DNA of 42,775 bases, from assembly GCA_007119985.1 (NCBI GenBank), contig SKOQ01000003.1, positions 1 to 42,775 of the forward strand, given 5' to 3'. The position numbers and the translations under genes were made by a program. The stretch comes from Marinospirillum sp. (lineage in GTDB: Bacteria > Pseudomonadota > Gammaproteobacteria > Pseudomonadales > Halomonadaceae). Numbering within the stretch: the stretch's first letter is position 1; the number at the start of each line of letters is the position of its first letter. Below are positions 23,966 to 32,063 of this stretch, piece by piece. A model generated the notes under the pieces. The model made no database searches, was not told the DNA's origin, and was given only the letters and a program-made list of their open reading frames with translations.

Positions 23966-23992
23966 GAAAAAAAGCCACCCGAGGGTGGCTTT
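23966..23992 (-). terminator. Rho-independent terminator of gltA
   Basis: On the minus strand a 9-bp stem AAAGCCACC/GGTGGCTTT with a four-base loop continues into a T run, 14 bases after the gltA stop. Confidence 0.88.
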
Positions 23993-24006
23993 TGAACAAC
24001 CAAGGA

Positions 24007-25287
24007 TTAGCTTTGCGGGTAGTCGCGCTGCTCAGCACCTGTATAAAGCTGGCGTGGACGGCCAATTTTATAATCGTTACTGATCATTTCATTCCAATGC
24101 GAAATCCAGCCAATCGTGCGACTCATCGCAAAAATCACCGTAAACATATTGGTCGGAATCCCGATGGCCTTCAAGATAATACCTGAATAGAAATCCACAT
24201 TCGGGTAGAGGCGACGCTCTTTAAAGTACTCGTCCTCTAAGGCGATCTGCTCAAGACGCTTAGCGATACGCAACTGCGGATCATCTGCCATACCTAATTC
24301 GTTGAGCACTTCGTCACAGGTCTTTTTCATCACGCGTGCACGTGGATCAAAGTTGCGATACACCCGGTGACCAAAGCCCATCAGCTTGAAGGGATCATTC
24401 TTATCTTTGGCCCGCGCAACAAACTCCTCAATACGCGATTCATCACCGATTTCATCAAGCATAGTCAATACGGCTTCATTAGCACCACCATGCGCCGGAC
24501 CCCAGAGTGCCGCAATACCAGCAGCAATACAAGCAAAGGGATTCGCGCCTGTCGAGCCCGCCAAACGAACTGTTGAAGTTGATGCATTCTGCTCATGATC
24601 TGCGTGCAACATAAAGATGCGATCCATCGCCCGAGCAAAGACAGGGTTGACCTTGTACTCTTCACAGGGCGTAGCAAACATCATATGTAAAAAGTTTTCA
24701 GCATAGGTCAGATCATTGCGCGGATACACAAAGGGCTGACCTGTCGAATACTTGTAACACATGGCTGCAATTGTCGGCATTTTTGCCAGCAGACGATGTG
24801 CAGAGACTTCACGGTGATAAGCATCACTGATATCCATCGCCTCATGATAGAAGGCCGATAAAGCCCCCACCACACCACACATAACGGCCATAGGGTGGGC
24901 GTCACGACGGAAGCCTTTGAAGAACTGAGTTAACTGCTCATGCACCATCGTGTGGCGACGAATCGTATTCTCAAACTTATCTCGCTGAGCGAGGGTCGGC
25001 AGTTCACCATTCAGCAGCAAGTAGCAGACCTCGATGTAATCCGAGTGCTCAGCGAGCTGCTCAATCGGATAACCACGATGCAACAAAATGCCTTGATTGC
25101 CATCAATAAAAGTGATTTTGGACTCACAGGAGGCCGTGGCTAAAAAACCTGGATCATAGGTAAAGAAGCCCGTGGACCCGAGGCCACGAACGTCAATCAC
25201 TTCAGGCCCAGTGGATCCAGCCAGAATGGGCAGCTCAACGCTCTGCTCCACACCATCAATAGTTAATACTGCTTTCTTGTCAGCCAT
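24007..25287 (-). CDS. gltA: Type II citrate synthase
   Basis: The 426-residue enzyme condenses oxaloacetate with acetyl-CoA. Active-site residues are His266 (GPAHGGANEAV), His307 (GFGHRVYR) and Asp365 (YPNVDFYSG). The length and N-terminal beta domain (MADKKAVLTIDG) are those of the NADH-inhibited hexameric gram-negative type. AAGGAGG lies close before the ATG. The gene is transcribed away from the sdh-suc operon from its own strong promoter, the usual layout in Pseudomonadales. Confidence 0.97.
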   Translation of the reverse strand: MADKKAVLTIDGVEQSVELPILAGSTGPEVIDVRGLGSTGFFTYDPGFLATASCESKITFIDGNQGILLHRGYPIEQLAEHSDYIEVCYLLLNGELPTLAQRDKFENTIRRHTMVHEQLTQFFKGFRRDAHPMAVMCGVVGALSAFYHEAMDISDAYHREVSAHRLLAKMPTIAAMCYKYSTGQPFVYPRNDLTYAENFLHMMFATPCEEYKVNPVFARAMDRIFMLHADHEQNASTSTVRLAGSTGANPFACIAAGIAALWGPAHGGANEAVLTMLDEIGDESRIEEFVARAKDKNDPFKLMGFGHRVYRNFDPRARVMKKTCDEVLNELGMADDPQLRIAKRLEQIALEDEYFKERRLYPNVDFYSGIILKAIGIPTNMFTVIFAMSRTIGWISHWNEMISNDYKIGRPRQLYTGAEQRDYPQS

Positions 25288-25343
25288 AAGGCCTCCTTAT
25301 TTATTTTTGCTCACACTTGCCGTCTTTAAAACTGAGTTGCACC

Positions 25344-25371
25344 ACTATAGAAGTCTTTAAAAGCTTGTCAA
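25344..25371 (-). promoter_or_regulatory. Promoter of gltA
   Basis: Minus strand: perfect -35 TTGACA (25371-25366), 16-base spacer, -10 TATAGT (25349-25344). It lies 57 bases upstream of the ATG and is the best sigma-70 match in the window. Confidence 0.85.
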
Positions 25372-25487
25372 TTACGCTATTTGGCTAGGGTCTTAGCGAA
25401 TCAGCCTGCTAGAATGCGCAGCGCCTAGCTAAAGCGCTGTTGCCTAAGACTCGCTTATTTTGGTGCAGCGCACAACCTTTGGCTAGA

Positions 25488-25516
25488 TTGCAGGATCAAA
25501 TGAGCCTTCCTATAAT
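25488..25516 (+). promoter_or_regulatory. Promoter of the sdhCDAB-suc operon
   Basis: -35 TTGCAG (25488-25493), 17-base spacer, consensus -10 TATAAT (25511-25516). It leaves an mRNA leader of about 100 bases before sdhC. Confidence 0.85.
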
Positions 25517-25625
25517 CAGCAACCTGCACAAGGGGGAGGAGTGCGATCGACCTGAAAAAGAAATCGCATCCTAAAATTCTCGTTTGGTTTTTCAAAGACG
25601 ATCAAACACACAAGAGTGTAGAGCC
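25517..25625 (+). other. Leader of sdhC mRNA
   Basis: The leader of about 100 bases contains a purine-rich GGGGGAGGAG block, a hairpin with 6-bp stem TGCGAT/ATCGCA (25542-25568) and no strong ribosome site next to the GTG start. Leaders of sdh genes in gammaproteobacteria are often targets of iron-responsive small RNAs; no pairing partner can be named here. Confidence 0.4.
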
Positions 25626-26003
25626 GTGAATAAAAAAAGACCTGTTAATCTCGATCTATCAACGATCAAGCTACCTTTATCGGCACTAACATCCATCACA
25701 CACCGGATTACTGGCGTGATTATGTTTGTTGGTCTGATCTTTCTGTTTTGGGCATGGGATGTTTCCTTGTCTTCACCTGAAGGCTTTGAAGCTGTGAAGG
25801 CGACTTTACAAACCAACTTCTTGGCGAAGTTTGTGTTGTGGGGCCTGCTCTCTGCCTTGGCTTATCACTGTGTGGCCGGCTTTAAGCACCTGATCATGGA
25901 TCTCGACATAGGTGTGAATCTGGAATCTGGTCATAAAATGTCGCAAGCCGTTGTTCTGGTGTCTGTTGTTCTTATTCTGCTGGCAGGAGTCTGGGTATGG
26001 TAA
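25626..26003 (+). CDS. sdhC: Succinate dehydrogenase cytochrome b556 subunit
   Basis: This 125-residue membrane anchor has three transmembrane helices. It begins with RPVNLDLSTIKLPLSALTSITHRITG, which holds the quinone-site Ser/Arg region, and carries the heme ligand His81 in AYHCVAGFKHLIMD. Together with SdhD it anchors SdhAB and binds heme b and ubiquinone. The start is the GTG at 25626, because the conserved N-terminus begins there; the frame is open upstream to 25584 but that part is not conserved. A GTG start with a poor ribosome site suggests limited initiation. Its stop overlaps sdhD by seven bases. Confidence 0.93.
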   Translation: MNKKRPVNLDLSTIKLPLSALTSITHRITGVIMFVGLIFLFWAWDVSLSSPEGFEAVKATLQTNFLAKFVLWGLLSALAYHCVAGFKHLIMDLDIGVNLESGHKMSQAVVLVSVVLILLAGVWVW

Positions 26004-26344
26004 CTAATATCACTAACTTTGGCCGCAGTGGCTTGTCTGACTGGCTGATTCAACGCCTCAGCGCCATCATTTTGCTGGCTTTCACCTTGTTTATGGTTGG
26101 CTACTTCTTATTCGGCTCTCAGCTGGATTTCGCCACTTGGCAAGCGCTTTTCCAAAACACCGCCATGCGTATTTTCACGCTCTTGGCTTTGCTATCCCTC
26201 GCTGCGCACGCCTGGATAGGTCTGTGGACTGTCTCTACTGACTATCTAAAAAACACTGGCGTGCGTTTGATTTTCCAAACCCTGGTGATCCTGGCAACCT
26301 TTGCCTATGTGGTCTGGGGCGTTCAAGTTTTGTGGGGAGCTTAA
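25997..26344 (+). CDS. sdhD: Succinate dehydrogenase membrane anchor subunit
   Basis: This 115-residue second membrane anchor has three hydrophobic helices and the heme ligand His71 in AAHAWIGLWTVSTDY, whose Asp-Tyr pair contributes to the quinone site. The N-terminal GLSDWLIQRLSAI matches the family. Its ATG lies inside the end of sdhC (7-base overlap) and it ends three bases before sdhA, so translation is coupled. Confidence 0.93.
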   Translation: MVTNITNFGRSGLSDWLIQRLSAIILLAFTLFMVGYFLFGSQLDFATWQALFQNTAMRIFTLLALLSLAAHAWIGLWTVSTDYLKNTGVRLIFQTLVILATFAYVVWGVQVLWGA

Positions 26345-26347
26345 TCT

Positions 26348-28135
26348 ATGTCTACGCTACGTACTCTCGAATTTGATGCCATTATTGTTGGCGGTGGCGG
26401 TTCAGGTTTGCGTGCAGCGCTCCAGCTGGCACAATCTGGCCGTAAAACAGCCGTTATTTCTAAGGTATTCCCAACGCGTTCACACACAGTTTCTGCGCAG
26501 GGCGGCATTACTTGCGCCATCGCTTCTGATGATCCGAACGATGATTGGCGCTGGCACATGTACGATACCGTCAAGGGCTCCGATTATATCGGCGACCAAG
26601 ATGCGATCGAATATATGTGTAACGAAGGCCCCAAGGCTGTTTTTGAATTAGAGCACATGGGACTGCCCTTCTCACGTACTGAGCAAGGCCGTATCTACCA
26701 GCGTCCTTTTGGTGGTCAATCAAAAGACTTTGGCAAGGGCGGACAAGCCGCACGGACTTGTGCGGCTGCTGACCGTACAGGCCATGCGCTGCTGCATACC
26801 CTTTACCAAAACAACGTCAAGAACAACACCACTTTCTTGAATGAGTGGTATGCCGTTGATCTGGTGAAAAACGCGAAGGATGACGTTGTAGGCTGCATCG
26901 CAGTTTGCATTGAAACGGGCGAAACAGTCTTCGTCAAATCCAAAGCCACTGTACTGGCCACCGGCGGTGCCGGTCGTATCTATGCCTCGACCACCAACGC
27001 CTTGATCAACACAGGTGATGGTATTGGTATGGCGCTACGCGCTGGTTTTGCGATGCAGGATATGGAAATGTGGCAGTTCCACCCTACCGGTATTTATGGT
27101 GCGGGCACACTGGTCACTGAAGGTTGCCGTGGTGAAGGCGGCTATCTGATCAACAAGGATGGCGAGCGTTTCATGGAGCGCTATGCGCCCAACGCGAAGG
27201 ATCTGGCGGGTCGCGACGTTGTTGCACGCTCGATGGTACTGGAAATCCTGGAAGGTCGCGGCTGCGGCGAGAAGGGTGACCACGTCTTCTTGAAGCTCGA
27301 CCACCTAGGTGAAGAAGTACTCAACAAGCGTCTACCTGGTATTTGCGAACTGTCTAAAACCTTCGCTCATGCTGACCCTGTTAAAGTGCCTATCCCTGTT
27401 GTCCCCACCTGTCACTACATGATGGGCGGGATTCCAACCAACATTCATGGCCAAGCCATCACCATTGATGAGAGCGGCCAAGAGCGGATCGTTAACGGTC
27501 TCTATGCTTGTGGTGAAGCGGCTTGCGTTTCTGTGCATGGTGCCAACCGTCTGGGCGGTAACTCACTGCTTGATTTGGTTGTCTTTGGCCGTGCAGCAGG
27601 TCTGTACATCGAGCAGGCACTGGATCAAGGCATCGCCTATGACGAAGCTTCTGCTTCTGATCTCGACAGCGCCTTGGCGCGGATGAACCGCTGGAATGAA
27701 TCAAAAGGCGGCGAATCTGTCCCAGCATTACGCACCGAGTTGCAAAACTGCATGCAGAACTACTTTGGTGTATTCCGCGATGGCGAATACATGGAGAAGG
27801 GCATCAAGCAGCTGCAAGATCTTCGTGGCCGTATTGCACAAGCGCACATGCAAGATAAGAGCCAAGCATTTAACACAGCCCGTATTGAAGCACTGGAGCT
27901 GGACAACCTGCTTGAAGTCGCCGAAGCGACAGCGATTTCTGCTTATGAGCGCCGTGAAAGCCGTGGTGCACACAGCCGCAATGACTTCACCGAGCGTGAC
28001 GATGCCAACTGGCTGAAGCACTCAGTTTACATGCCTAAAACCAAAACTCTCGGTAAGCGCGACGTCAACATGGCGCCCAAGCTCATCCAAGGCGACCTGT
28101 TGAAGCACTTCGAACCTAAAGTGCGTACTTACTAA
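26348..28135 (+). CDS. sdhA: Succinate dehydrogenase flavoprotein subunit
   Basis: The 595-residue catalytic subunit oxidises succinate to fumarate. The FAD-binding IIVGGGGSGLRAAL is at 12-25, and the covalent flavin histidine is His46 in RSHTVSAQGG. Other conserved motifs are QFHPTGIYG, EGCRGEGGYLIN, the active-site Arg in GRDVVARSM, HYMMGGIPTN and GANRLGGNSLLD. Full family length. It sits in the cytoplasmic arm of complex II with SdhB. Confidence 0.97.
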   Translation: MSTLRTLEFDAIIVGGGGSGLRAALQLAQSGRKTAVISKVFPTRSHTVSAQGGITCAIASDDPNDDWRWHMYDTVKGSDYIGDQDAIEYMCNEGPKAVFELEHMGLPFSRTEQGRIYQRPFGGQSKDFGKGGQAARTCAAADRTGHALLHTLYQNNVKNNTTFLNEWYAVDLVKNAKDDVVGCIAVCIETGETVFVKSKATVLATGGAGRIYASTTNALINTGDGIGMALRAGFAMQDMEMWQFHPTGIYGAGTLVTEGCRGEGGYLINKDGERFMERYAPNAKDLAGRDVVARSMVLEILEGRGCGEKGDHVFLKLDHLGEEVLNKRLPGICELSKTFAHADPVKVPIPVVPTCHYMMGGIPTNIHGQAITIDESGQERIVNGLYACGEAACVSVHGANRLGGNSLLDLVVFGRAAGLYIEQALDQGIAYDEASASDLDSALARMNRWNESKGGESVPALRTELQNCMQNYFGVFRDGEYMEKGIKQLQDLRGRIAQAHMQDKSQAFNTARIEALELDNLLEVAEATAISAYERRESRGAHSRNDFTERDDANWLKHSVYMPKTKTLGKRDVNMAPKLIQGDLLKHFEPKVRTY

Positions 28136-28163
28136 TCAGAATTGAGATGATGGGAGAGTAAAA

Positions 28164-28868
28164 ATGCTCCAGGTATCCGTTTACCGCTACAACCCAGAAA
28201 CAGATAAAGCGCCTTACATGCAGGATTTCCAGATCGACACTAAGGGCAAAGACCTGATGGTGCTGGATGTTCTGCATCTGGTGAAAGAAAAAGACAATGG
28301 TATGGCCTACCGCCGCTCTTGCCGTGAAGGCGTGTGCGGCTCAGATGGCATGAACATGAACGGCAAAAATGGCTTGGCTTGTATCACCCCACTTTCTGAG
28401 GTGGTCAAGAACAATAAGCTGGTCATTCGCCCACTACCTGGCCTGCCTGTCATTCGTGACATCGTGGTCGACATGTCGCTTTTTTACCAACAGTATGAGC
28501 GCATTCAGCCTTACCTGATCAACGATACGCCTGCGCCTTCAATTGAGCGCCTGCAATCACCTGAAGATCGCGACAAGCTGGATGGCTTGTACGAGTGCAT
28601 TCTGTGTGCCTGCTGCTCAACGGCCTGCCCTTCTTTCTGGTGGAATCCAGAGAAGTTTGTTGGCCCATCCGGCCTGCTGCAAGCATATCGCTTCTTGGTC
28701 GATAGCCGTGACACCGCCCGTCGCGAGCGTCTGGCTGAGCTGGATGACCCGTTCAGCGTCTTCCGTTGCCGCGGCATCATGAACTGTGTGGCAGTGTGCC
28801 CTAAGGGTCTCAACCCAACACGCGCCATCGGTCATATCCGCGATATGCTGCTCTCCAACGCCACCTAG
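28164..28868 (+). CDS. sdhB: Succinate dehydrogenase iron-sulfur subunit
   Basis: The 234-residue electron-transfer subunit carries three clusters. The [2Fe-2S] ligands are Cys53, Cys58, Asp61 and Cys73 (SCREGVCGSDG...LAC), with Asp as third ligand as in E. coli. The [4Fe-4S] and [3Fe-4S] cysteines lie in ECILCACCSTACPS (from Cys145) and CRGIMNCVAVCPKG. It follows sdhA by 28 bases with GGGAG before the ATG. A long structured non-coding segment follows before sucA. Confidence 0.96.
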   Translation: MLQVSVYRYNPETDKAPYMQDFQIDTKGKDLMVLDVLHLVKEKDNGMAYRRSCREGVCGSDGMNMNGKNGLACITPLSEVVKNNKLVIRPLPGLPVIRDIVVDMSLFYQQYERIQPYLINDTPAPSIERLQSPEDRDKLDGLYECILCACCSTACPSFWWNPEKFVGPSGLLQAYRFLVDSRDTARRERLAELDDPFSVFRCRGIMNCVAVCPKGLNPTRAIGHIRDMLLSNAT

Positions 28869-28874
28869 GCGGCG

Positions 28875-28937
28875 CTCCACGGCTTAGGTGTTCTAGCGTC
28901 TTAGCATTTAGTCGCTAATACACCAAAAGTCGTGGAG
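28875..28937 (+). other. Large multi-segment hairpin after sdhB
   Basis: Three nested perfect stems, CTCCACG/CGTGGAG (7 bp), GGTGT/ACACC (5 bp) and TAGCG/CGCTA (5 bp), form one long imperfect hairpin starting seven bases after the sdhB stop. No T run follows, so it is not a standard terminator. It may protect the sdh mRNA 3' end after processing or be part of the sucA leader. Confidence 0.6.
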
Positions 28938-28977
28938 AAAACCCGTGTACAGGACTGTAGTTTTTCTACAAGTCGGG

Positions 28978-28983
28978 TACAAT
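28978..28983 (+). promoter_or_regulatory. Candidate -10 box for an internal suc promoter
   Basis: TACAAT lies 171 bases before the sucA ATG; the matching -35 (CTGTAG) is weak. A stem GACTGTAG/CTAC-A-AGTC (28953-28974) overlaps the spacer. A separate suc promoter is common in related bacteria. Confidence 0.35.
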
Positions 28984-28992
28984 AGCTTAGTA

Positions 28993-29133
28993 GAAGCCGA
29001 TGGCCTAAAAACCATCGGCTTCAAGCTAAATACAGTAACCACCAGGGGATACGGGTTTTCCCCGTTTGTTCGCTTCGATTAGGGGAACTGGGTAACAAAA
29101 GTGACCCAGCAGTCGCAGCGGATAGACTCCCCT
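28993..29133 (+). promoter_or_regulatory. Structured sucA leader
   Basis: The 5' leader holds a perfect 11-bp hairpin GAAGCCGATGG/CCATCGGCTTC (28993-29022), and close to the start codon an outer stem AGGGGA/TCCCCT (29081-29086 with 29128-29133) enclosing a CTGGGT/ACCCAG hairpin with an AAAA loop. Candidate structured motifs upstream of sucA (sucA and sucA-II RNA) have been described in proteobacteria; I cannot confirm that this is one of them. The outer stem ends eight bases before the AGGGTG ribosome site, so it could modulate translation. Confidence 0.5.
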
Positions 29134-29153
29134 TCTATGCAGGGTGATAACAG

Positions 29154-31988
29154 ATGCAAGAAGGCAGCATGGAGTTAATGTGGAGTACTTCCCATACCTA
29201 TGGGGGCAACGTCCACTTCATCGAAGAACTCTACGAAGAGTATCTTAACGATCCGAACGCCGTACCTGAGCAGTGGCGCGACTACTTCAATAAACTGCCG
29301 CGTCCAGAAGGTGCTTCTGCGCAAGACATTCCTCTTACGCCTATCCGCGATCATTTTGCACAGCTTGCTCGTCAGCGTATTTCACGCTCTGCAACTGGCG
29401 CAAGTGACATGGCCAACGATAAGAAGCAGGTCAAGGTACTTCAACTGATCAACGCCTATCGCTTCAGAGGCCATCAGCAGGCTCAGCTCGATCCACTTGG
29501 GCTGCAAGTCCGTAAACCTGTCCCTGATCTTGATCTCAGCTTTCATCAGCTGGATAAAAACGATCTCGATACCGAATTCCAAACCGGCTCTTTGTTTATC
29601 GGCAAAGAGAAGGCGAGTCTGCGTGAGATTCATGAGGCAGTGAGCCAAACCTACTGCTCCACAATCGGTGCTGAATTTATGCACATTGTGGATACAGAAG
29701 AAAAACGCTGGCTGCAACAACGCTTCGAATCTGTACGCTCTAAGCCCGAGTTCAGCCCAGAAGTCCGCCAGCATCTGCTGGAGCGTCTGACCGCAGCTGA
29801 AGGCTTAGAAAACTACCTTGCATCTAAATATCCTGGCACCAAACGCTTTGGTCTTGAGGGCGGTGAGTCTTACATTCCAATGATGGATGAGATCATCCAG
29901 CGCTCAGGCTCTTATGGTGTTAAAGAAATCGTCATCGGTATGGCACACCGCGGCCGCCTGAACACCCTTGTGAACATTCTTGGTAAGAACCCAGCCGAGC
30001 TCTTTGATGAGTTCGATGGCAAGAAGATGTTTGCAGATGGTTCTGGTGACGTCAAATATCACCAAGGTTTCTCTTCCAACGTCATGACCTCTGGCGGCGA
30101 AGTGCACCTCGCGCTCGCTTTCAACCCTTCACACTTGGAAATCGTTTCTCCAGTGGTCGAAGGCTCTGTTCGTGCACGCCAAGATCGCCGCCAGGATACA
30201 GAAGGCCAGAAGGTGCTGCCCATCTCGATCCACGGTGACTCGGCCTTTGCTGGTCAGGGTGTGGTGATGGAAACCTTCCAGATGTCACAAACCCGCGCCT
30301 ACAAAACAGGCGGCACGATCCATATCGTGATCAACAACCAGGTCGGCTTCACCACCTCCAAACCTGAAGATACGCGCTCTTCTGAGTACTGCACCGATAT
30401 CGCTAAGATGGTGTCGGCGCCAATCTTCCACGTTAATGGCGATGATCCTGAAGCCGTACTCCATGTCACGCAAGTGGCGGTTGACTATCGCATGCAGTTC
30501 AAGCGCGATGTGGTCATTGATCTGGTGTGCTACCGTCGTCGCGGCCATAATGAGGCCGATGAGCCATCCGGCACCCAGCCTTTGATGTACCAGAAAATTG
30601 CCAAGCACCCAACAACGCGTAAAGTTTATGCGGAAAAATTAGTGCAAGCAGGCGTGATTACGCCAGAAGACGACAAGCAGCTGGTCGCTGACTATCGTGA
30701 TGCTCTGGATAACGGCGAGCATGTAGCCAAGTCTCTGGTCAAAGAGCCCAACAAGGAGCTGTTTGTTGACTGGACACCCTACCTAGGCCACAAGTGGACC
30801 GCTAAGTACGACACCAGCGTTGATGTGAAGCATCTGCAAGAACTTGCAGCCAAAATGTGTGAAGTGCCTGAAGGCTTCCAAATGCAACGTCAGGTTGCCA
30901 AGATCTATGAAGATCGACGCAAAATGCTGGCAGGCGGCATGGCGCTCAACTGGGGCTTTGCTGAAGTGCTGGCTTATGCCACGCTGGTCGATGCAGACCA
31001 CCCGATCCGCATTACAGGTCAGGATGTTGGCCGTGGCACCTTCTCGCATCGCCATGCTGTACTGCATGACTACAACGATGCGCGCGTCTTTGTTCCACTA
31101 CAAAATATCAAAGCCGCTCAGCCACCCTTTATTATTCATGACTCTTATCTGTCTGAAGAAGCTGTACTGGCCTTTGAATATGGCTATGCCACCACAACAC
31201 CGAATGCACTGGTCATTTGGGAAGCTCAGTTTGGTGATTTCGCCAACGGAGCGCAAGTGGTGATGGACCAGTTCATTTCCTCTGGCGAAACCAAGTGGGG
31301 GCGCCTGTGTGGCCTCACTATGCTGCTGCCTCATGGCTATGAAGGCCAGGGACCTGAGCACTCTTCAGCCCGCTTAGAGCGTTATTTGCAGCTGTGCGCC
31401 GAACACAATATTCAAGTCTGCACACCCACGACACCAGCGCAGATTTTCCATCTGTTGCGTCGTCAAGTTCTACGTCCTTTACGCAAGCCTTTGGTGGTGA
31501 TGTCACCCAAGAGCTTATTGCGCCACAAGGATGCGACTTCAACCCTGGAAGACTTGGCCGAAGGCCATTTCCAAACCGTGATTGGCGATCAAGCTCAGCT
31601 CGATCCCAACAAGGTGAAGCGCGTGATTCTTTGTGGTGGCAAGGTCTACTATGATCTGGCCGCAAAACGTGAGGAACTCGGATGCGAAGACACTGCGATC
31701 GTGCGTATTGAACAACTCTACCCCTTCCCTGAGGAAGATCTGCAAGCTGAGTTGGCGCAATATCCGCATCTTGAGCAGGCGGTCTGGTGTCAAGAAGAAC
31801 CACAAAACCAAGGCGCTTGGTACTCTAGCCAGCACCACATGCGTCACGTCTTGGGTCGCCTAGCTACAGACTTATCTGGCCAGCTCCAGTTTGCCGGACG
31901 TCCAGCTTCAGCGGCACCAGCTTGTGGTTATGCAAGTGTGCATGTCGAGCAGCAAAACAAACTGGTCGCTGATGCTTTCGGTCTCTAA
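29154..31988 (+). CDS. sucA: 2-oxoglutarate dehydrogenase E1 component
   Basis: The 944-residue thiamine-diphosphate enzyme decarboxylates 2-oxoglutarate and transfers succinyl to the lipoyl group of SucB. Seen are the N-terminal E2-docking segment (MWSTSHTYGGNVHFIEELYEEYL), GMAHRGRLNTL, HGDSAFAGQGVV, the ThDP/Mg motif starting at GDDPEAV, RRRGHNEADEPS, and the C-terminal EGQGPEHSSARLERYLQL. Full length. The start at 29154 has AGGGTG seven to eight bases upstream and matches the conserved MQEG-S-M start; the ATG five codons later is possible. Confidence 0.97.
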   Translation: MQEGSMELMWSTSHTYGGNVHFIEELYEEYLNDPNAVPEQWRDYFNKLPRPEGASAQDIPLTPIRDHFAQLARQRISRSATGASDMANDKKQVKVLQLINAYRFRGHQQAQLDPLGLQVRKPVPDLDLSFHQLDKNDLDTEFQTGSLFIGKEKASLREIHEAVSQTYCSTIGAEFMHIVDTEEKRWLQQRFESVRSKPEFSPEVRQHLLERLTAAEGLENYLASKYPGTKRFGLEGGESYIPMMDEIIQRSGSYGVKEIVIGMAHRGRLNTLVNILGKNPAELFDEFDGKKMFADGSGDVKYHQGFSSNVMTSGGEVHLALAFNPSHLEIVSPVVEGSVRARQDRRQDTEGQKVLPISIHGDSAFAGQGVVMETFQMSQTRAYKTGGTIHIVINNQVGFTTSKPEDTRSSEYCTDIAKMVSAPIFHVNGDDPEAVLHVTQVAVDYRMQFKRDVVIDLVCYRRRGHNEADEPSGTQPLMYQKIAKHPTTRKVYAEKLVQAGVITPEDDKQLVADYRDALDNGEHVAKSLVKEPNKELFVDWTPYLGHKWTAKYDTSVDVKHLQELAAKMCEVPEGFQMQRQVAKIYEDRRKMLAGGMALNWGFAEVLAYATLVDADHPIRITGQDVGRGTFSHRHAVLHDYNDARVFVPLQNIKAAQPPFIIHDSYLSEEAVLAFEYGYATTTPNALVIWEAQFGDFANGAQVVMDQFISSGETKWGRLCGLTMLLPHGYEGQGPEHSSARLERYLQLCAEHNIQVCTPTTPAQIFHLLRRQVLRPLRKPLVVMSPKSLLRHKDATSTLEDLAEGHFQTVIGDQAQLDPNKVKRVILCGGKVYYDLAAKREELGCEDTAIVRIEQLYPFPEEDLQAELAQYPHLEQAVWCQEEPQNQGAWYSSQHHMRHVLGRLATDLSGQLQFAGRPASAAPACGYASVHVEQQNKLVADAFGL

Positions 31989-32019
31989 GCCTTGGCAGTT
32001 CAGTAGATGACTTCAAACC

Positions 32020-32040
32020 ACCCAGAGCCTTGCTCTGGGT
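32020..32040 (+). other. Perfect hairpin between sucA and sucB
   Basis: A perfect 9-bp stem ACCCAGAGC/GCTCTGGGT with a CTT loop lies 32 bases after sucA and 23 bases before the sucB ATG. No T run follows. It may be a processing or stability element that sets the E1:E2 ratio. Confidence 0.6.
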
Positions 32041-32063
32041 TATAAAGAATGAAAGGGTTAAAC

